A stretch of DNA of 64,000 nucleotides from Ruminococcus bicirculans (ex Wegman et al. 2014) (GCF_000723465.1 NZ_HF545616.1:2046001-2110000); one strand, 5' to 3'. Counted from the stretch's first letter, positions 51,089 to 62,009 are shown. The notes: generated by a model not told the origin, from the sequence alone. Made by a program: numbers and translations.

Positions 51089-51529
51089 TTACATCACCTC
51101 AACCTTCCCGCCTGCCTTTTCAATCTTTTCCTTAGCAGCTACTGAGAACTTAGCAGCCTTAACGGTAAGGTTTTTAGTTAATTCGCCGTTTCCGAGGATC
51201 TTGACGCCGTCAAGTTCCTTCTTGATGATGCCTGAAGCTTTAAGAAGCTCAGTATCAACAACTGTGCCGTCAACAAATCTATCAAGATCAGATACATTTA
51301 CGATAGCATACTTTGTTGCGAAAATATTGTTGAATCCACGCTTAGGGATTCTTCTTGCGAGCATTGTCTGTCCGCCTTCAAAGCCCGGTCTTATTCCGCC
51401 GCCGGAACGAGCCTTCTGACCCTTGTGTCCCTTGCCTGCGGTCTTTCCGTTACCAGAACCGTGACCTCTGCCCTTGCGCTTGCTCTCCTTTACGGAGCCT
51501 GCAACAGGTGATAATTCGTGCAGTTTCAT
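51089..51529 (-). CDS. rplO: 50S ribosomal protein L15
   Basis: A 146-residue protein; Gly/Arg-rich N-terminus [20 protein letters not shown] and [20 protein letters not shown] are diagnostic. Late 50S assembly protein. Confidence 0.97.
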   Translation of the reverse strand: MKLHELSPVAGSVKESKRKGRGHGSGNGKTAGKGHKGQKARSGGGIRPGFEGGQTMLARRIPKRGFNNIFATKYAIVNVSDLDRFVDGTVVDTELLKASGIIKKELDGVKILGNGELTKNLTVKAAKFSVAAKEKIEKAGGKVEVM

Positions 51530-51544
51530 TCAGATTGCACCTCC

Positions 51545-51721
51545 TTATGCTTCAGTTACTTTAATAAGATGGGAGATAACCTTTACCTTTCCCTTTGTCT
51601 GAGGATTGTCAGGCTGACAAGTCTTATCCCCGATTTTTCTGAGACCCAGTGAATTAGCGGTAGCGACCTGCTTATCGCTTCTTCCGTTAAGGCTCTTTAT
51701 CAGTTCGATGTTTATTGCCAT
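51545..51721 (-). CDS. rpmD: 50S ribosomal protein L30
   Basis: A 58-residue protein: MAINIELIKSLNGRSDKQVA, TANSLGLRKIGD and VKVISHLIKVTEA. Normal bacterial length and place between rpsE and rplO; its stop is followed at once by the rplO ribosome site. Confidence 0.95.
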   Translation of the reverse strand: MAINIELIKSLNGRSDKQVATANSLGLRKIGDKTCQPDNPQTKGKVKVISHLIKVTEA

Positions 51722-51735
51722 AACTGTTATCCTCC

Positions 51736-52236
51736 TTAGCCTGTAATTTCTTTAACTGTCTTGCCTCTGAGAGCTGCTACTGTTTCAGCGCTTCTGATGT
51801 TAGCAAGACCGCTTATTGCAGCTCTTACTGCGTTGTAAGGATTGTTTGAACGGAGCTGCTTAGCTCTGATATCCTTAATTCCAGCAGCTTCTACAACGGC
51901 TCTTACTGTGCCGCCTGCGATAACTCCAGTACCTGGTGCTGCAGGCTTGAGAAGAACCTCGCCTGCACCGAACTTACCGATAATTTCGTGTGGGATCGTT
52001 GTTCCCTTAAGTGAAATTCTGATAAGGTTCTTCTTGGCGTCCTGGATTGCCTTTCTGATTGCGTCAGGAACTTCTCCTGATTTACCGATTCCGAAACCTA
52101 CTACTCCGTTTCCGTCGCCTACTACTACGAGGACTGAGAACTTCATTATACGGCCGCCCTTAACAGTCTTTGATACTCTGTTAATTGCAACGACCTTTTC
52201 AGTAAGTTCCATGTTTGAAGCATCTATTAAAGCCAA
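51736..52236 (-). CDS. rpsE: 30S ribosomal protein S5
   Basis: A 166-residue protein: [39 protein letters not shown] and [19 protein letters not shown]. Acts in mRNA entry and decoding accuracy. Confidence 0.97.
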   Translation of the reverse strand: MALIDASNMELTEKVVAINRVSKTVKGGRIMKFSVLVVVGDGNGVVGFGIGKSGEVPDAIRKAIQDAKKNLIRISLKGTTIPHEIIGKFGAGEVLLKPAAPGTGVIAGGTVRAVVEAAGIKDIRAKQLRSNNPYNAVRAAISGLANIRSAETVAALRGKTVKEITG

Positions 52237-52251
52237 TGTTTACCCTCCTCT

Positions 52252-52611
52252 TTAGAACTTAAGTCCGCCTTCACGGGCTCCGTCTGCCAACTCCTGAACA
52301 CGTCCGTGGTAAAGGTAGCCGCCTCTGTCGAATACGACATTCTCGATGCCCTTTGCCTTAGCCGCCTGAGCGATCATTTCGCCGACCTTACGAGCGCCTT
52401 CCTTGTTGCCGCCGTTGCCTTCAAAGTCCTTGGACATTGAGGAAGCGCTGCAAAGTGTTACGCCGTTTACGTCGTCGATAACCTGTGCATAAATATGCTT
52501 AGAGGAGCGGAATACGTTGAGGCGAGGACAATCAGCTGTTCCGTTGATCTTGTTGCGGACTCTCTGATGTCTTTTTGCTCTTGCCTTAGCCTTGTCAAGC
52601 TTTTTAACCAT
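52252..52611 (-). CDS. rplR: 50S ribosomal protein L18
   Basis: A 119-residue protein binding 5S r[37 protein letters not shown] and [20 protein letters not shown]. Confidence 0.97.
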   Translation of the reverse strand: MVKKLDKAKARAKRHQRVRNKINGTADCPRLNVFRSSKHIYAQVIDDVNGVTLCSASSMSKDFEGNGGNKEGARKVGEMIAQAAKAKGIENVVFDRGGYLYHGRVQELADGAREGGLKF

Positions 52612-52629
52612 AGTAATTCTCTCCTTTTA

Positions 52630-53181
52630 TTACTTCTTGCTGCCCTTACCAGCCTTACCTTCCTTACGGATAACATACTCGCCTTCGTAACGAATACCCT
52701 TACCCTTATAAGGCTCTGGTGGACGCTTCTCACGGATCTCACAAGCAAACTGACCTACTTCCTGCTTGTCGCAACCTGAAATTACGATGTGGTTTGCGTC
52801 AGGTACATCGATCTTGATAGTATCTGTTTCAGGTACGATTACCTGATGAGAAAAACCAAGGTTCATAACAAGGTTCTTACCCTGCTTCTGTGCTCTGTAA
52901 CCTACACCAACGATCTCAAGCTTCTTTGCGAAACCCTCTGTAACACCCTCTACCATGTTGTGTACGAGTGTTCTTGTCAGACCGTGCAGTGACTTGTGGA
53001 GCTTATCCTCTGAAGGACGCTCTACTGTGATCACGCCGTCTGCACACTTTATGATCATATCCTTGTGGAACTCTTTTGTGAGTGAACCCTTAGGACCCTT
53101 TACTGTAACTACATTTCCGTCTGCAACAGTAACCTCTACACCTGCAGGAACACTAATTGGCTTAATACCTATTCTTGACAT
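52630..53181 (-). CDS. rplF: 50S ribosomal protein L6
   Basis: A 183-residue protein with duplicated fold: [17 protein letters not shown] and the C-terminal signature [16 protein letters not shown]. Located near the factor-binding site. Confidence 0.97.
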   Translation of the reverse strand: MSRIGIKPISVPAGVEVTVADGNVVTVKGPKGSLTKEFHKDMIIKCADGVITVERPSEDKLHKSLHGLTRTLVHNMVEGVTEGFAKKLEIVGVGYRAQKQGKNLVMNLGFSHQVIVPETDTIKIDVPDANHIVISGCDKQEVGQFACEIREKRPPEPYKGKGIRYEGEYVIRKEGKAGKGSKK

Positions 53182-53194
53182 AACTTAGTCCTCC

Positions 53195-53593
53195 TTACCA
53201 GATGAATGCGAGAACTTCTCCGCCGACATTCAGCTCTCTAGCCTTCTTGTCTGTGATAACGCCCTTTGAAGTAGATACGATAGCAATGCCAAGACCCTTT
53301 ATAACCTTTGGCATATCCTCGCAGCTTGCGTAAATTCTCAGACCAGGCTTTGATACTCTTCTGAGTCCTGTGATGACTGGATTTCTGTTCTCGTCATATT
53401 TAAGAGTAATTCTAATGATACCCTGCTTACCGTCTTCAATGATCTTGAAGTCCTTAACGTATCCTTCGTCTACGAGGATCTGTGTGATCGACTTCTTCAT
53501 ATTAGATGCAGGAACGTCAACTGTTGCGTGCTTCGCAGTACTTGCGTTACGGATTCTTGTAAGAAGATCCGCTATTGTATCAGTAATTTGCAT
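53195..53593 (-). CDS. rpsH: 30S ribosomal protein S8
   Basis: A 132-residue protein: [20 protein letters not shown] and [20 protein letters not shown]. Binds 16S rRNA; in other bacteria also a translational repressor of this operon. Confidence 0.97.
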   Translation of the reverse strand: MQITDTIADLLTRIRNASTAKHATVDVPASNMKKSITQILVDEGYVKDFKIIEDGKQGIIRITLKYDENRNPVITGLRRVSKPGLRIYASCEDMPKVIKGLGIAIVSTSKGVITDKKARELNVGGEVLAFIW

Positions 53594-53609
53594 GCGTGTT
53601 AACCTCCTT

Positions 53610-53795
53610 TTACCAACTAGCCTTCTTAACTCCCGGAATCTTACCCTCGTGAGCCAACTCTCTGAAACAGATACGGCAAACGCCGAATTTTCTCAGATAA
53701 GCGTGAGGTCTTCCGCAGATCTTACATCTGTTGTAAGCACGAGTGGAATATTTAGGCGTAGCCTGCTGTTTGTTGATCATAGCCTTCTTAGCCAT
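53610..53795 (-). CDS. rpsN: 30S ribosomal protein S14 type Z
   Basis: A 61-residue zinc-binding S14 with CKICG and [10 protein letters not shown] holding four Cys. The short zinc form, usual in Gram-positive bacteria. Confidence 0.97.
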   Translation of the reverse strand: MAKKAMINKQQATPKYSTRAYNRCKICGRPHAYLRKFGVCRICFRELAHEGKIPGVKKASW

Positions 53796-53809
53796 TTTTT
53801 ATCCTCCTC

Positions 53810-54352
53810 TTACTTATCAGCAAATGGAGCACCCATAAGTGAAAGCAGCTCCTTTGCCTCTTCATCAGTTTTTGCAGTTGTGATAAAGTTGATATCCATA
53901 CCACGAACCTTATCTATCTTATCGTATTCGATCTCAGGGAAGATCAGCTGCTCCTTAAGACCAGTAGAGTAGTTGCCTCTGCCGTCGAAAGAGTTAGGGT
54001 TGATACCTCTGAAATCTCTTACACGAGGAAATGCTACGTTGAAAAGTCTGTCAACGAATTCATACATTTTCTCAGCTCTCAGTGTTACCTTAACACCGAT
54101 GATCTGTCCGTCTCTGAGCTTGAAGTTAGCAACGGACTTCTTTGCCTTACAAACGATCGGCTTCTGTCCTGTGATAGCAGCCAGATCAGTCATGATAGCG
54201 TCGATAACCTTCTTGTTATCCTTATCTGCGCCGCAGCCCACGTTGATAACTACCTTATCAAGCTTTGGGATCTGCATAACGTTAGCGTATTCGAATTTCT
54301 TCATCATAGCAGGAGCTACGTCGCTAACATAATATTCTTTAAGTCTAGCCAT
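53810..54352 (-). CDS. rplE: 50S ribosomal protein L5
   Basis: A 180-residue protein: [39 protein letters not shown] and [20 protein letters not shown]. Binds 5S rRNA and contacts the P-site tRNA. Confidence 0.97.
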   Translation of the reverse strand: MARLKEYYVSDVAPAMMKKFEYANVMQIPKLDKVVINVGCGADKDNKKVIDAIMTDLAAITGQKPIVCKAKKSVANFKLRDGQIIGVKVTLRAEKMYEFVDRLFNVAFPRVRDFRGINPNSFDGRGNYSTGLKEQLIFPEIEYDKIDKVRGMDINFITTAKTDEEAKELLSLMGAPFADK

Positions 54353-54368
54353 CGTAATATCCTCCTAA

Positions 54369-54692
54369 TTAAAATTCTTCGCCGCAGTCTGCGTTCTTGC
54401 AGACTCTAACTTTAGTACCGTCCTCAAGGAACTTATGAGCGACTCTTGTTGGCTTGCCGCACTTAGGGCAAACTGCCTGTACCTTTGAAGCGTACATTGC
54501 AGCCTCAGCCTCAACTATGCCGCCCTGCTCGCCCTGACGTCTTGGCTTAACGTGCTTTGTAGCAATGTTAAGACCCTCAACGATTACCTTTCCCTCCTTA
54601 GGGGAAACTTCCAGGACCTTGCCCTTCTTACCCTTGTCCTTACCGGAGAGGATAACGACGGTGTCGCCTGTTTTTACGTGTACCTTATTCAT
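54369..54692 (-). CDS. rplX: 50S ribosomal protein L24 with C-terminal zinc motif
   Basis: A 107-residue protein. KOW motif [20 protein letters not shown] at the start; the C-terminal third has CPKCG and CKNADCG, a likely zinc ribbon present in many clostridial L24 proteins. Assembly initiator protein of 50S. Confidence 0.96.
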   Translation of the reverse strand: MNKVHVKTGDTVVILSGKDKGKKGKVLEVSPKEGKVIVEGLNIATKHVKPRRQGEQGGIVEAEAAMYASKVQAVCPKCGKPTRVAHKFLEDGTKVRVCKNADCGEEF

Positions 54693-54709
54693 TGTTACGA
54701 CACCTCCAA

Positions 54710-55078
54710 TTAAAGAACTTCTGGAGCAAGTGAAAGGATCTTCATATAGTCCTTCTCTCTGAGCTCCTTAGCTACTGGTCCAAATATACGAGTACCTCTT
54801 GGGTTCTTGTCTTCTTTGATAATAACAGCTGCGTTTTCGTCAAAACGGATATATGTGCCGTCTGCACGACGAAGACCCTTAGCTGAACGAACGATTACTG
54901 CTTTAACAACGTCGCCCTTTTTAACAACTCCGCCTGGTGTTGCCTTTTTAACAGAACAAACTACAACGTCACCGATGTTTGCATACTTTCTGCGTGTTCC
55001 GCCGAGTACCCTGATGCACATAAGCTCCTTTGCTCCGGAGTTATCTGCTACCTTCAGGTAAGTCTGCATTTGTATCAC
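54710..55078 (-). CDS. rplN: 50S ribosomal protein L14
   Basis: A 122-residue protein: [20 protein letters not shown] and [20 protein letters not shown]. Forms part of an intersubunit bridge. Confidence 0.97.
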   Translation of the reverse strand: MIQMQTYLKVADNSGAKELMCIRVLGGTRRKYANIGDVVVCSVKKATPGGVVKKGDVVKAVIVRSAKGLRRADGTYIRFDENAAVIIKEDKNPRGTRIFGPVAKELREKDYMKILSLAPEVL

Positions 55079-55151
55079 AGTGCGTTCCTCCTTTCAGAAT
55101 TTAACGTGCGGTCGGCAGAAGTTATCTGCCACCTGCACTATTGCGTTTTAA

Positions 55152-55412
55152 TTACTTAGCCTTCTCAAGAACGTTAACAAGACGCCATCTCTTGTCCTTT
55201 GACAGAGGTCTTGTTTCCATAACTTCAACCTTGTCGCCTATATTGCAGACATTGTTTTCGTCATGTGCCTTAAGCTTAACTGTTCTCTTGATGATCTTCT
55301 TGTAAAGTGGGTGCTGTACGTTATCCTTGATAGCAACTACGATAGTCTTATCCATCTTGTTGGAAACTACAACGCCAACTCTGGTTTTTCTCAAATTTCT
55401 CTCTTCGCTCAC
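55152..55412 (-). CDS. rpsQ: 30S ribosomal protein S17
   Basis: An 86-residue protein: [20 protein letters not shown] and [20 protein letters not shown]. Separated from rplN by ~73 bases, a slightly wider gap than its neighbours. Confidence 0.97.
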   Translation of the reverse strand: MSEERNLRKTRVGVVVSNKMDKTIVVAIKDNVQHPLYKKIIKRTVKLKAHDENNVCNIGDKVEVMETRPLSKDKRWRLVNVLEKAK

Positions 55413-55433
55413 AGTTAATCCTCCCTTCGAAAA

Positions 55434-55631
55434 TTACTGAACATTGGACTCTTGCTTACGAATGAATGTCTTTACACGAGCAATATCCTTCTTCACAGCC
55501 TGAAGTCTCTTAGGATTCTCCAACTGATTTACAGCGTGCTGGAAACGAAGGTTAAAAAGCTCCTGCTTGAGCTCAGCGAGTTTGCTGTTGAGCTCGTCGA
55601 CTGTCATATCCTTGATTTCATTAGCCTTCAT
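55434..55631 (-). CDS. rpmC: 50S ribosomal protein L29
   Basis: A 65-residue helical protein: [20 protein letters not shown] and [19 protein letters not shown]. Start overlaps the rplP stop by one base. Confidence 0.96.
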   Translation of the reverse strand: MKANEIKDMTVDELNSKLAELKQELFNLRFQHAVNQLENPKRLQAVKKDIARVKTFIRKQESNVQ

Positions 55632-56062
55632 TATTGCTCACCACCCGTTTCTTGAGTATCTCTTTTAACGAACTTACACTTGATAGGCAGCTTGTGCATT
55701 GCAAGACGCATTGCTTCTCTAGCTGTCTCTTCAGGTACTCCTGCGATCTCGAACATTACTCTGCCTGGCTTAACAACGGCTACCCAATACTCAGGTGCGC
55801 CCTTACCTTTACCCATTCGAGTTCCAAGAGGCTTTCTTGTTGCAGGCTTATCTGGGAAGATCTTGATCCAAACCTGACCGCCACGCTTGATGTATCTTGT
55901 CATTGCGATACGGGCAGCTTCGATCTGATTTGATGTGATCCAAGCAGGCTGAAGAGCCTGAAGACCATACTCACCGTGAGAAACTGTGTTACCTCTCATA
56001 GCCTTGCCTGTCATACGGCCACGGTGCTGTTTTCTGAACTTAACTCTCTTTGGAAGCAGCAT
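55631..56062 (-). CDS. rplP: 50S ribosomal protein L16
   Basis: A 143-residue protein: [20 protein letters not shown] and [20 protein letters not shown]. Needed for A-site tRNA positioning. One-base overlap with rpsC. Confidence 0.97.
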   Translation of the reverse strand: MLLPKRVKFRKQHRGRMTGKAMRGNTVSHGEYGLQALQPAWITSNQIEAARIAMTRYIKRGGQVWIKIFPDKPATRKPLGTRMGKGKGAPEYWVAVVKPGRVMFEIAGVPEETAREAMRLAMHKLPIKCKFVKRDTQETGGEQ

Positions 56063-56844
56063 TACTTGTTACCTCCCTCTTTTTTAGCCTTATTGAAGTC
56101 ACGCTTACCATTTCTGTTCTGGCGTCTTCTGTCGTTTGACTCTCTCTTGTCTGAAGCAGCAACTTCGCCCTTAAGAACCTCGCCTCTGTATATCCATACC
56201 TTAACGCCGATCCTACCGTAAGTTGTGTGTGCCTCAGCTGTACCATAGTCGATGTCAGCTCTGATCGTCTGAAGTGGAATTGTACCCTCGTGGTATGTTT
56301 CTGCTCTAGCGATCTCTGCACCGCCAAGACGGCCGCCGCATCTAACCTTGATACCCTTAGCGCCGAGCTTCATTGCTCTGCCGATAGACTGCTTCATTGC
56401 TCTTCTGAATGAGATTCTATCTTCAAGATCGTGTGCGATCTTTTCTGCAACGAGCTGTGCATTGATGTCAGGCTGCTTTACCTCAACGATGTTGATAGCA
56501 ACGCTCTTGCCGATCATCTTTTCAACGTTTGCACGGAGCTTTTCGATCTCTGCGCCGCCTCTGCCTATTACGATACCAGGCTTTGCACAGTGGATGTGGA
56601 TTCTTACCTTCTGACCGCCGTCCTTATCGGCAAATCTTTCGATCTCTACTTTTGGAACGCCGGCGTATACGCACTTATCTGCTGGATTCTTTGATCTTGT
56701 ATTCAGCTCTTTAAGAATAAAGTTACGAACGTTGTAATCCTCAACCAGTGTATCGCCAAAAGTACCCTTTTCTGCAAACCAGCGGGAGTCCCAATTCTTA
56801 ATCACACCGACACGAAGTCCGTGTGGATTTACTTTCTGTCCCAT
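56062..56844 (-). CDS. rpsC: 30S ribosomal protein S3
   Basis: A 260-residue protein: [22 protein letters not shown]-domain core [17 protein letters not shown] and [20 protein letters not shown]. The tail after ~215 is long and basic ([19 protein letters not shown]), making it longer than the E. coli protein. Confidence 0.97.
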   Translation of the reverse strand: MGQKVNPHGLRVGVIKNWDSRWFAEKGTFGDTLVEDYNVRNFILKELNTRSKNPADKCVYAGVPKVEIERFADKDGGQKVRIHIHCAKPGIVIGRGGAEIEKLRANVEKMIGKSVAINIVEVKQPDINAQLVAEKIAHDLEDRISFRRAMKQSIGRAMKLGAKGIKVRCGGRLGGAEIARAETYHEGTIPLQTIRADIDYGTAEAHTTYGRIGVKVWIYRGEVLKGEVAASDKRESNDRRRQNRNGKRDFNKAKKEGGNK

Positions 56845-56864
56845 AGTTTACCTCCTCTTTCAGC

Positions 56865-57200
56865 TTATTCCTTTTCCTTAAGAACGATCGTAACGTGTGA
56901 TGTTCTCTTAAGGATTCTATATGCTCTGCCTTGTGCTCTTGGCATGATTCTCTTCATTATCGGTCCTGGACAAACATAGCACTCTGCAACGTAAAGGTTG
57001 TTCTTATCCATGTTATGGTTGTTCTCAGCGTTGTGAGCGGCGGACTTCAGAAGCTTCTCAAGATATTCACTTGCAGCCTTTGGTGTATGCTTTACTGTTG
57101 CCATCGCAACATCATAGTCTTTTCCTCTGATCAGATCGAGAACGATCTGTACCTTACGAGGAGCAATACGAGCATTTCTCAGAATTGCTTTTGCTTCCAT
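56865..57200 (-). CDS. rplV: 50S ribosomal protein L22
   Basis: A 111-residue protein from ATG at 57200 (AAGGAGGAATACAA upstream): [20 protein letters not shown] and [20 protein letters not shown]. The longer frame overlaps rpsS and is not used. Its loop lines the exit tunnel. Confidence 0.97.
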   Translation of the reverse strand: MEAKAILRNARIAPRKVQIVLDLIRGKDYDVAMATVKHTPKAASEYLEKLLKSAAHNAENNHNMDKNNLYVAECYVCPGPIMKRIMPRAQGRAYRILKRTSHVTIVLKEKE

Positions 57201-57219
57201 TTGTATTCCTCCTTCCGCA

Positions 57220-57501
57220 CTACTTACCGTTGTTTGAGGTCTTTGAACCTGCATGACCCTTGAATGTTCTTGTTGGAGCGAACTCTCCCAGCTTGTGACC
57301 AACCATGTCCTCTGTTACATATACAGGAACGTGCTTACGTCCGTCGTGAACTGCGAATGTGTGACCAACGAATTCAGGGAATATTGTAGAAGCTCTGCTC
57401 CATGTCTTGAGCACCTTCTTCTCGCCTGCATCGTTCATTGCCTTAACTCTCTTGTAAAGGACCTCCTGTACGTATGGTCCCTTCTTGACACTTCTACCCA
57501 T
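57220..57501 (-). CDS. rpsS: 30S ribosomal protein S19
   Basis: A 93-residue protein: [20 protein letters not shown] and the core [19 protein letters not shown]. Head protein binding 16S rRNA with S13. Confidence 0.97.
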   Translation of the reverse strand: MGRSVKKGPYVQEVLYKRVKAMNDAGEKKVLKTWSRASTIFPEFVGHTFAVHDGRKHVPVYVTEDMVGHKLGEFAPTRTFKGHAGSKTSNNGK

Positions 57502-57524
57502 TGATCATCTGCCTCCTTTCAGCA

Positions 57525-58358
57525 TTACTTACCGTTTCTGCGTTTTACGATAAACTTATCGGAGCGATGATGCTTAGCACGGGTCTTGTATCCCATTGTA
57601 GGCTTACCCCAAGGTGTAACTGGAGTTGGTCTACCAACTGGAGCACGACCCTCACCACCACCGTGTGGGTGATCGCATGGGTTCATTACAGAACCTCTAA
57701 CGGTAGGTCTCCAGCCCATATGGCGCTTTCTACCTGCCTTACCGATATTTACGTTCTCATGGTCGATGTTTCCTACCTGACCGATTGTAGCCATGCAGTT
57801 TACAGGGACCTTTCTCATCTCGCCTGAAGGAAGTCTTACAAGTGCGTAGTTGTCTTCCTTACCCATGAGCTGAGCCATGTTTCCTGCTGAACGAACGAGC
57901 TGTGCGCCCTTACCAGGATAAAGCTCGATGTTGTGGATGAAAGTACCAACAGGAATGTTTATCATTGCAAGTGCATTACCAGGCTTGATGTCTGCGTCTG
58001 CGCCTGCTCTGATAACGTCACCAACCTTAAGACCATAAGGTGCGATGATGTATCTCTTCTCGCCGTCCTCATACTCTACAAGAGCAATGAATGCTGAACG
58101 GTTTGGATCGTACTCGATAGTAAGAACTGTTGCGTTCATATCGAGTTTGTTTCTCTTAAAATCAATTACACGGTATTTTCTTCTTACTCCGCCGCCTCTG
58201 TGACGAACAGTGATTCTACCGTAGCTGTTTCTACCTGAGTTCTTCTTGAGTGGCTCAAGCAGAGACTTACATGGAGCAACCTTTGAAAGCTCGGAATAAT
58301 CGGTAACTGTCATACCTCTTCTGCCGGCTGTTGTAGGCTTGTAGCTCTTTATTGCCAT
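57525..58358 (-). CDS. rplB: 50S ribosomal protein L2
   Basis: A 277-residue protein: [20 protein letters not shown] and the C-terminal GVAMNP-type motif seen here as [20 protein letters not shown]. Essential for peptidyl transferase centre assembly. Its upstream gap is unusually long. Confidence 0.97.
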   Translation of the reverse strand: MAIKSYKPTTAGRRGMTVTDYSELSKVAPCKSLLEPLKKNSGRNSYGRITVRHRGGGVRRKYRVIDFKRNKLDMNATVLTIEYDPNRSAFIALVEYEDGEKRYIIAPYGLKVGDVIRAGADADIKPGNALAMINIPVGTFIHNIELYPGKGAQLVRSAGNMAQLMGKEDNYALVRLPSGEMRKVPVNCMATIGQVGNIDHENVNIGKAGRKRHMGWRPTVRGSVMNPCDHPHGGGEGRAPVGRPTPVTPWGKPTMGYKTRAKHHRSDKFIVKRRNGK

Positions 58359-58364
58359 TTGAAA

Positions 58365-58551
58365 TTCACTCCTTATCTGAGTTTTGCGAAAAGGTCAAAG
58401 CGTTTTCACGCCAAGCGCCCTTCCATACTTACGTCCTGCGGTGAAATGATGAGCGGTCCTCGCCGCCTCGCAAGACCTTTCCGAAGACTTCTCGGTATTC
58501 ATGAAGTTCTTCGGAGCAATGCAGCCTTACGCTGCACCTCTTTTAGAGGAT
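58365..58551 (-). promoter_or_regulatory. Structured gap between rplW and rplB
   Basis: About 190 bases without a gene inside an otherwise tightly packed operon. On the minus strand it can form TGCAGC-GTAAG-GCTGCA, a long hairpin CCGAAGAACTT/AAGTCTTCGG, and pairing around GGGCGCTTGGCGTGAAAA/CGCTT. No T run. It is a candidate intercistronic protein-binding leader for rplB; no evidence beyond folding and position. Confidence 0.4.
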
Positions 58552-58842
58552 TTAGAACAAGCCCTCGAAGAATTCGATTGTCTTGTCACCCTCAAGAGTA
58601 ACGATCGCTTTTTTCCAGTCTGGTCTGTAGCCTACGCTTCTTCCCATTCTCTTCTGCTTACCCTTAACGCTGATCGTGTTTACCTTAGCTACCTTTACGT
58701 TGAAAAGCTCTTCAACTGCCTTAGCGATCTCGATCTTGTTAGCGTCCTTAGCGACCTTGAAAGTGTATCTGTTAGCCTGAAGTCTGTCCATAGAATCTTC
58801 AGTGATAACTGGCTTTAAAATTATATCTTGAGCAGTTCTCAT
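58552..58842 (-). CDS. rplW: 50S ribosomal protein L23
   Basis: A 96-residue protein: [20 protein letters not shown] and [20 protein letters not shown]. Docking site for trigger factor and SRP at the tunnel exit. TAATG overlap with rplD. Confidence 0.97.
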   Translation of the reverse strand: MRTAQDIILKPVITEDSMDRLQANRYTFKVAKDANKIEIAKAVEELFNVKVAKVNTISVKGKQKRMGRSVGYRPDWKKAIVTLEGDKTIEFFEGLF

Positions 58843-59465
58843 TATGCGTAAACCTCCTCAATCTTCTTTACAGCCTCTGAAGAAACGATAAACTTATCAT
58901 AGTTCAGAATGTCGTAAACACTGAGAGTATTTACAGTAGCTGTCTTAACGCCAGGAATGTTGGCTGCACTCTTGACAACAGTCTTGTCAGACTCTGCTGT
59001 AACGATGAGAGCCTTACCCTCAGCACCAAGTGCCTTGAGCATCTCAACAACTGCCTTTGTCTTGTAGCTCTCGAGCTTGATCGAATCAACAACTACGAGA
59101 TTCTCGTCAACGACCTTTGTTGAAAGTGCAGACTTCATACCGAGTCTTCTTTCCTTTTTATTAAGTGAATAGCTGTAATCTCTTGGCTTAGGACCGAGAG
59201 CAACACCACCGTGTACCCACTGTGGAGCTCTGATAGAACCCTGTCTTGCGTGACCTGTTCCCTTCTGTCTCCATGGCTTTCTACCACCGCCTCTTACTTC
59301 TGTTCTTGTAAGAGTTGACTGTGTGCCCTGTCTCTGGTTAGCAAGATAATTTACAACCATAGCGTGCATGATAGCCTTGTTTGGCTCGATACCGAAAATA
59401 GCATCGTTAAGCTCAGTGTCGGCAACCTTTTTGCCTGTCATATCAAATACTGAAATCTGTGACAT
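58842..59465 (-). CDS. rplD: 50S ribosomal protein L4
   Basis: A 207-residue protein from ATG at 59465 (GAAGGAGGAATCATA upstream): [20 protein letters not shown] and [20 protein letters not shown]. In E. coli L4 also represses the S10 operon through its leader. Confidence 0.97.
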   Translation of the reverse strand: MSQISVFDMTGKKVADTELNDAIFGIEPNKAIMHAMVVNYLANQRQGTQSTLTRTEVRGGGRKPWRQKGTGHARQGSIRAPQWVHGGVALGPKPRDYSYSLNKKERRLGMKSALSTKVVDENLVVVDSIKLESYKTKAVVEMLKALGAEGKALIVTAESDKTVVKSAANIPGVKTATVNTLSVYDILNYDKFIVSSEAVKKIEEVYA

Positions 59466-59482
59466 TATGATTCCTCCTTCCA

Positions 59483-60118
59483 CTAAGCCTTCTTAACGCA
59501 GTCGCAAATTGTAACTGTACCGTTCTTTGGTCCAGGAATTGCGCCCTTGATTGCGATAAGATTGTTTTCTGCGTCTACCTTGACGATCTCAAGATTCTGT
59601 ACAGTTACCTTTACGTTACCGTACTGACCAGGCATACCCTTGCCCTTGAAGATTCTTGAAGGTGATGAACAAGCACCCATAGAACCTGCATGTCTGTGTA
59701 CAGGACCTGTACCGTGAGTTTCCTTAAGTCTTGAGTTGTTGTGACGCTTGATCGTACCGGAGAATCCGTGACCCTTGCTTGTACCGCTGACATCAACGAT
59801 GTCGCCTGCAGCAAATGTGTCAGCCTTTACGATATCTCCAACATTAAGAGCTGATGTGTCAGCAAGTCTGAACTCCTTAAGAGTTCTCTTCATTGCAACG
59901 TCAGCCTTCTTGAAGTGACCCTGAAGAGGCTTGTTTACTCTCTTCGCTCTGATGTCGCCATAGCCAAGCTGAACAGCCTCATAGCCGTCATTCTCAACTG
60001 TCTTCTTCTGAACGACAACGCAAGGACCAGCTTCAACAACTGTTACAGGAATTACTTTTCCTGCTTCATCGAAAATCTGTGTCATACCGATTTTCTTACC
60101 GATGATTCCCTTTTGCAT
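59483..60118 (-). CDS. rplC: 50S ribosomal protein L3
   Basis: A 211-residue protein: [20 protein letters not shown] and the loop [20 protein letters not shown], then [20 protein letters not shown]. Early 50S assembly protein. Confidence 0.97.
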   Translation of the reverse strand: MQKGIIGKKIGMTQIFDEAGKVIPVTVVEAGPCVVVQKKTVENDGYEAVQLGYGDIRAKRVNKPLQGHFKKADVAMKRTLKEFRLADTSALNVGDIVKADTFAAGDIVDVSGTSKGHGFSGTIKRHNNSRLKETHGTGPVHRHAGSMGACSSPSRIFKGKGMPGQYGNVKVTVQNLEIVKVDAENNLIAIKGAIPGPKNGTVTICDCVKKA

Positions 60119-60212
60119 TATGTTTTCCTCCTATGTGGTTATTGGTCGGACTTGTCCGACGTGACCTGCGTGTTAAATGTTTTTTGAGATCGCACGCGAT
60201 CTCATTTGGAGA

Positions 60213-60527
60213 TTACTTGATCTCCATAACAATGTTAACGCCTGCAGGAAGTTCAAGATTTTCAAGAGCTGCTGTTGTTTCCTTTGTAGGTCTCAGAACA
60301 TCGATAAGTCTCTTGTGAGTTCTCATCTCGAACTGCTCACGGCTATCCTTGTACTTGTGTACAGCTCTGAGGATAGTGATTACCTCTTTGTCTGTAGGAA
60401 GTGGGATAGGACCTGAAACCTGTGCGCCTGAACGCTTAACAGCCTCAACGATCTTTGCTGCAGCTGCGTCTACAACCGCATGCTCGTAACCCTTGATCTT
60501 GATTCTGATCTTTTCATTGACTGCCAC
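60213..60527 (-). CDS. rpsJ: 30S ribosomal protein S10
   Basis: A 104-residue protein starting at GTG 60527 with AAGGAGGCGATTTAA before it: [20 protein letters not shown] and [20 protein letters not shown]. Also the transcription antitermination factor NusE. First gene of the cluster, preceded by a leader of ~430 bases. Confidence 0.97.
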   Translation of the reverse strand: MAVNEKIRIKIKGYEHAVVDAAAAKIVEAVKRSGAQVSGPIPLPTDKEVITILRAVHKYKDSREQFEMRTHKRLIDVLRPTKETTAALENLELPAGVNIVMEIK

Positions 60528-60956
60528 TTAAATCGCCTCCTTGTGCAAATTAAAAAAGTTTAGGGGGCAGCTTTCTTTCACTCAAGCCTCAGTCAATTGC
60601 GTAAATGATCGAGGCATGCCGATCGCTTACGCAATTGACAGGTTCGAGCTTTAAAAGCTTTCTGTTGATACCCGTTTACACTCTGCCGTGTGTTCCCTGC
60701 CGTTCTCATAAAAAATTCCGAAACCCACAAGGCTTTCGGACTCAGAAAACAGCGCACACAGCATCACACATACTCACGCTAAAGCAGACCTTGTCCGCTA
60801 TCGCAAGAAGCATAAGCACATACTGTGTTCGGTATTAACAGTCGCCCGGTTTAAAATCGGACATACTCCACGGAAATTACCTGACCAACTGTCAGCAACC
60901 TTCCGCTTCATCGCATATCATCATCGTGTACATTAAATACACTGTGCAGTCACGCA
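60528..60956 (-). promoter_or_regulatory. Long structured leader of the rpsJ operon
   Basis: No gene is seen between the promoter and rpsJ. The leader contains a terminator-like hairpin (60711-60740) and a strong hairpin at 60592-60639 whose 13-bp outer arms GTCAATTGCGTAA/TTACGCAATTGAC enclose a further GATCG/CGATC pairing. The combination suggests regulated read-through, possibly by a ribosomal protein as in other S10 leaders. Confidence 0.55.
60711..60740 (-). terminator. Terminator inside the rpsJ leader (attenuator)
   Basis: Minus strand TCCGAAAGCC-TTGT-GGGTTTCGGA (one internal mismatch) followed by ATTTTTT. It lies ~215 bases after the predicted start and ~185 bases before rpsJ. Confidence 0.65.
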
Positions 60957-60962
60957 AGTATT

Positions 60963-60991
60963 ATTATACACTACTTTCAAGCCATTTGCAA
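60963..60991 (-). promoter_or_regulatory. Promoter of the ribosomal supercluster
   Basis: Minus strand TTGCAA, 17-base spacer, TATAAT, predicted start near 60956. Confidence 0.7.
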
Positions 60992-61187
60992 GCGGTTACA
61001 GACAAATTACAATATAGAATTTTCACCTACTTCTCAACGTGTTTATATGCACATTGCACAAATTTCACTATGAGTATTATTTACCGCTACATTTTATTCA
61101 TATTCGTTATAAAAGTCGGTTTTTCGGGGCTTTAGCGTGGTAAAACACAACTATTTATCGCAATAATTTTGCTATCGCCAAAAGAAT

Positions 61188-61248
61188 GGGCGACCACAGA
61201 TCGCCCCTGCAAGATGTATGGTGTAGGGGACGGCGTCCTCGACGTCCC
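61188..61248. repeat. Two dispersed palindromic repeat units
   Basis: GGGCGACCACAGATCGCCCC (61188-61207) and TAGGGGACGGCG followed by TCCTCGACGTCCC (61224-61248). The first is the inverted form of the unit at 44609. The rest of 60992-61280 shows no gene. Confidence 0.5.
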
Positions 61249-61280
61249 ATTTTGCTGTATCATGTTATACAAAGTTTATA

Positions 61281-61928
61281 TTACGCCACTTTGTCAGTAT
61301 TATAGTACGCCTTGACCTTTTCTTCCGTTTCAGCGATGATCTTCTTTTTGATCTCTGTTTCCTCATCGCTGAATATAATATCGGCCAGCTCAGAGGGGAT
61401 AGTTTCCCTGATCGAGCCTTCATACATTGCTCCGCCTCTCGGCTCCCACAGATAATCACCCACCCATTGACCTTTCTGCTTTTCAAAATCTATCATTTTC
61501 ACCACAAGACTGCCGCTTTGCAACACGCTGTCCTTATAATGCCCACAATCGCTCAGCAGATAGACCTTGCAATTTTTATTGTCGATATTCTGCACACCTA
61601 ATAAATAGTGTGTTTCAACAAAGAAGTCGCTTTCGCCGGCGGTCGTATATTCGTGATCAAAGCCGTTATCGTATTCATCCTTTATAACAGCATTGGAGAT
61701 ATCCTCGTCAGTGAGACCCTCTGGCAGTTGGTGGACGACCTCCGCATCACAGCCCTTATAAAAATAGTGTCCTCCAATTCCATGGGTTCTGTAATAAAAC
61801 AGCACGAACTTTGCCCCTAAAACTATGAACAGCGCCGTTATCAACGCAAGAAATATTATAAGCTTTACATACACCTTCTTTTTCGGCTCTTCATAAGCTG
61901 TGTTTGTTTCTTTATTTGCATCGTTCAT
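61281..61928 (-). CDS. Membrane-anchored protein of unknown function
   Basis: A 215-residue protein from ATG at 61928 (AAAGGGGTG upstream). One hydrophobic helix (about 22-44) after a Lys-rich stretch, so the C-terminal ~165 residues are probably outside the cell. That part is acidic, with three to four Cys-, Tyr- and Trp-containing segments (FYKGCDAEVVHQLPEG, WVGDYLWEPRGGAMYEG). No family recognised. It stands alone, with its own promoter. Confidence 0.6.
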   Translation of the reverse strand: MNDANKETNTAYEEPKKKVYVKLIIFLALITALFIVLGAKFVLFYYRTHGIGGHYFYKGCDAEVVHQLPEGLTDEDISNAVIKDEYDNGFDHEYTTAGESDFFVETHYLLGVQNIDNKNCKVYLLSDCGHYKDSVLQSGSLVVKMIDFEKQKGQWVGDYLWEPRGGAMYEGSIRETIPSELADIIFSDEETEIKKKIIAETEEKVKAYYNTDKVA

Positions 61929-61980
61929 ATTAAGCACCCCTTTCTGTTGTCTGTATCTTCTGATTTGTTCTTACAGTAAC

Positions 61981-62009
61981 ATAATAACAAAAATCTGCAC
62001 CAAATGCAA
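61981..62009 (-). promoter_or_regulatory. Promoter of the 61281-61928 gene
   Basis: Minus strand TTGCAT, 17 bases, TATTAT, ~53 bases before the ATG. Confidence 0.55.
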
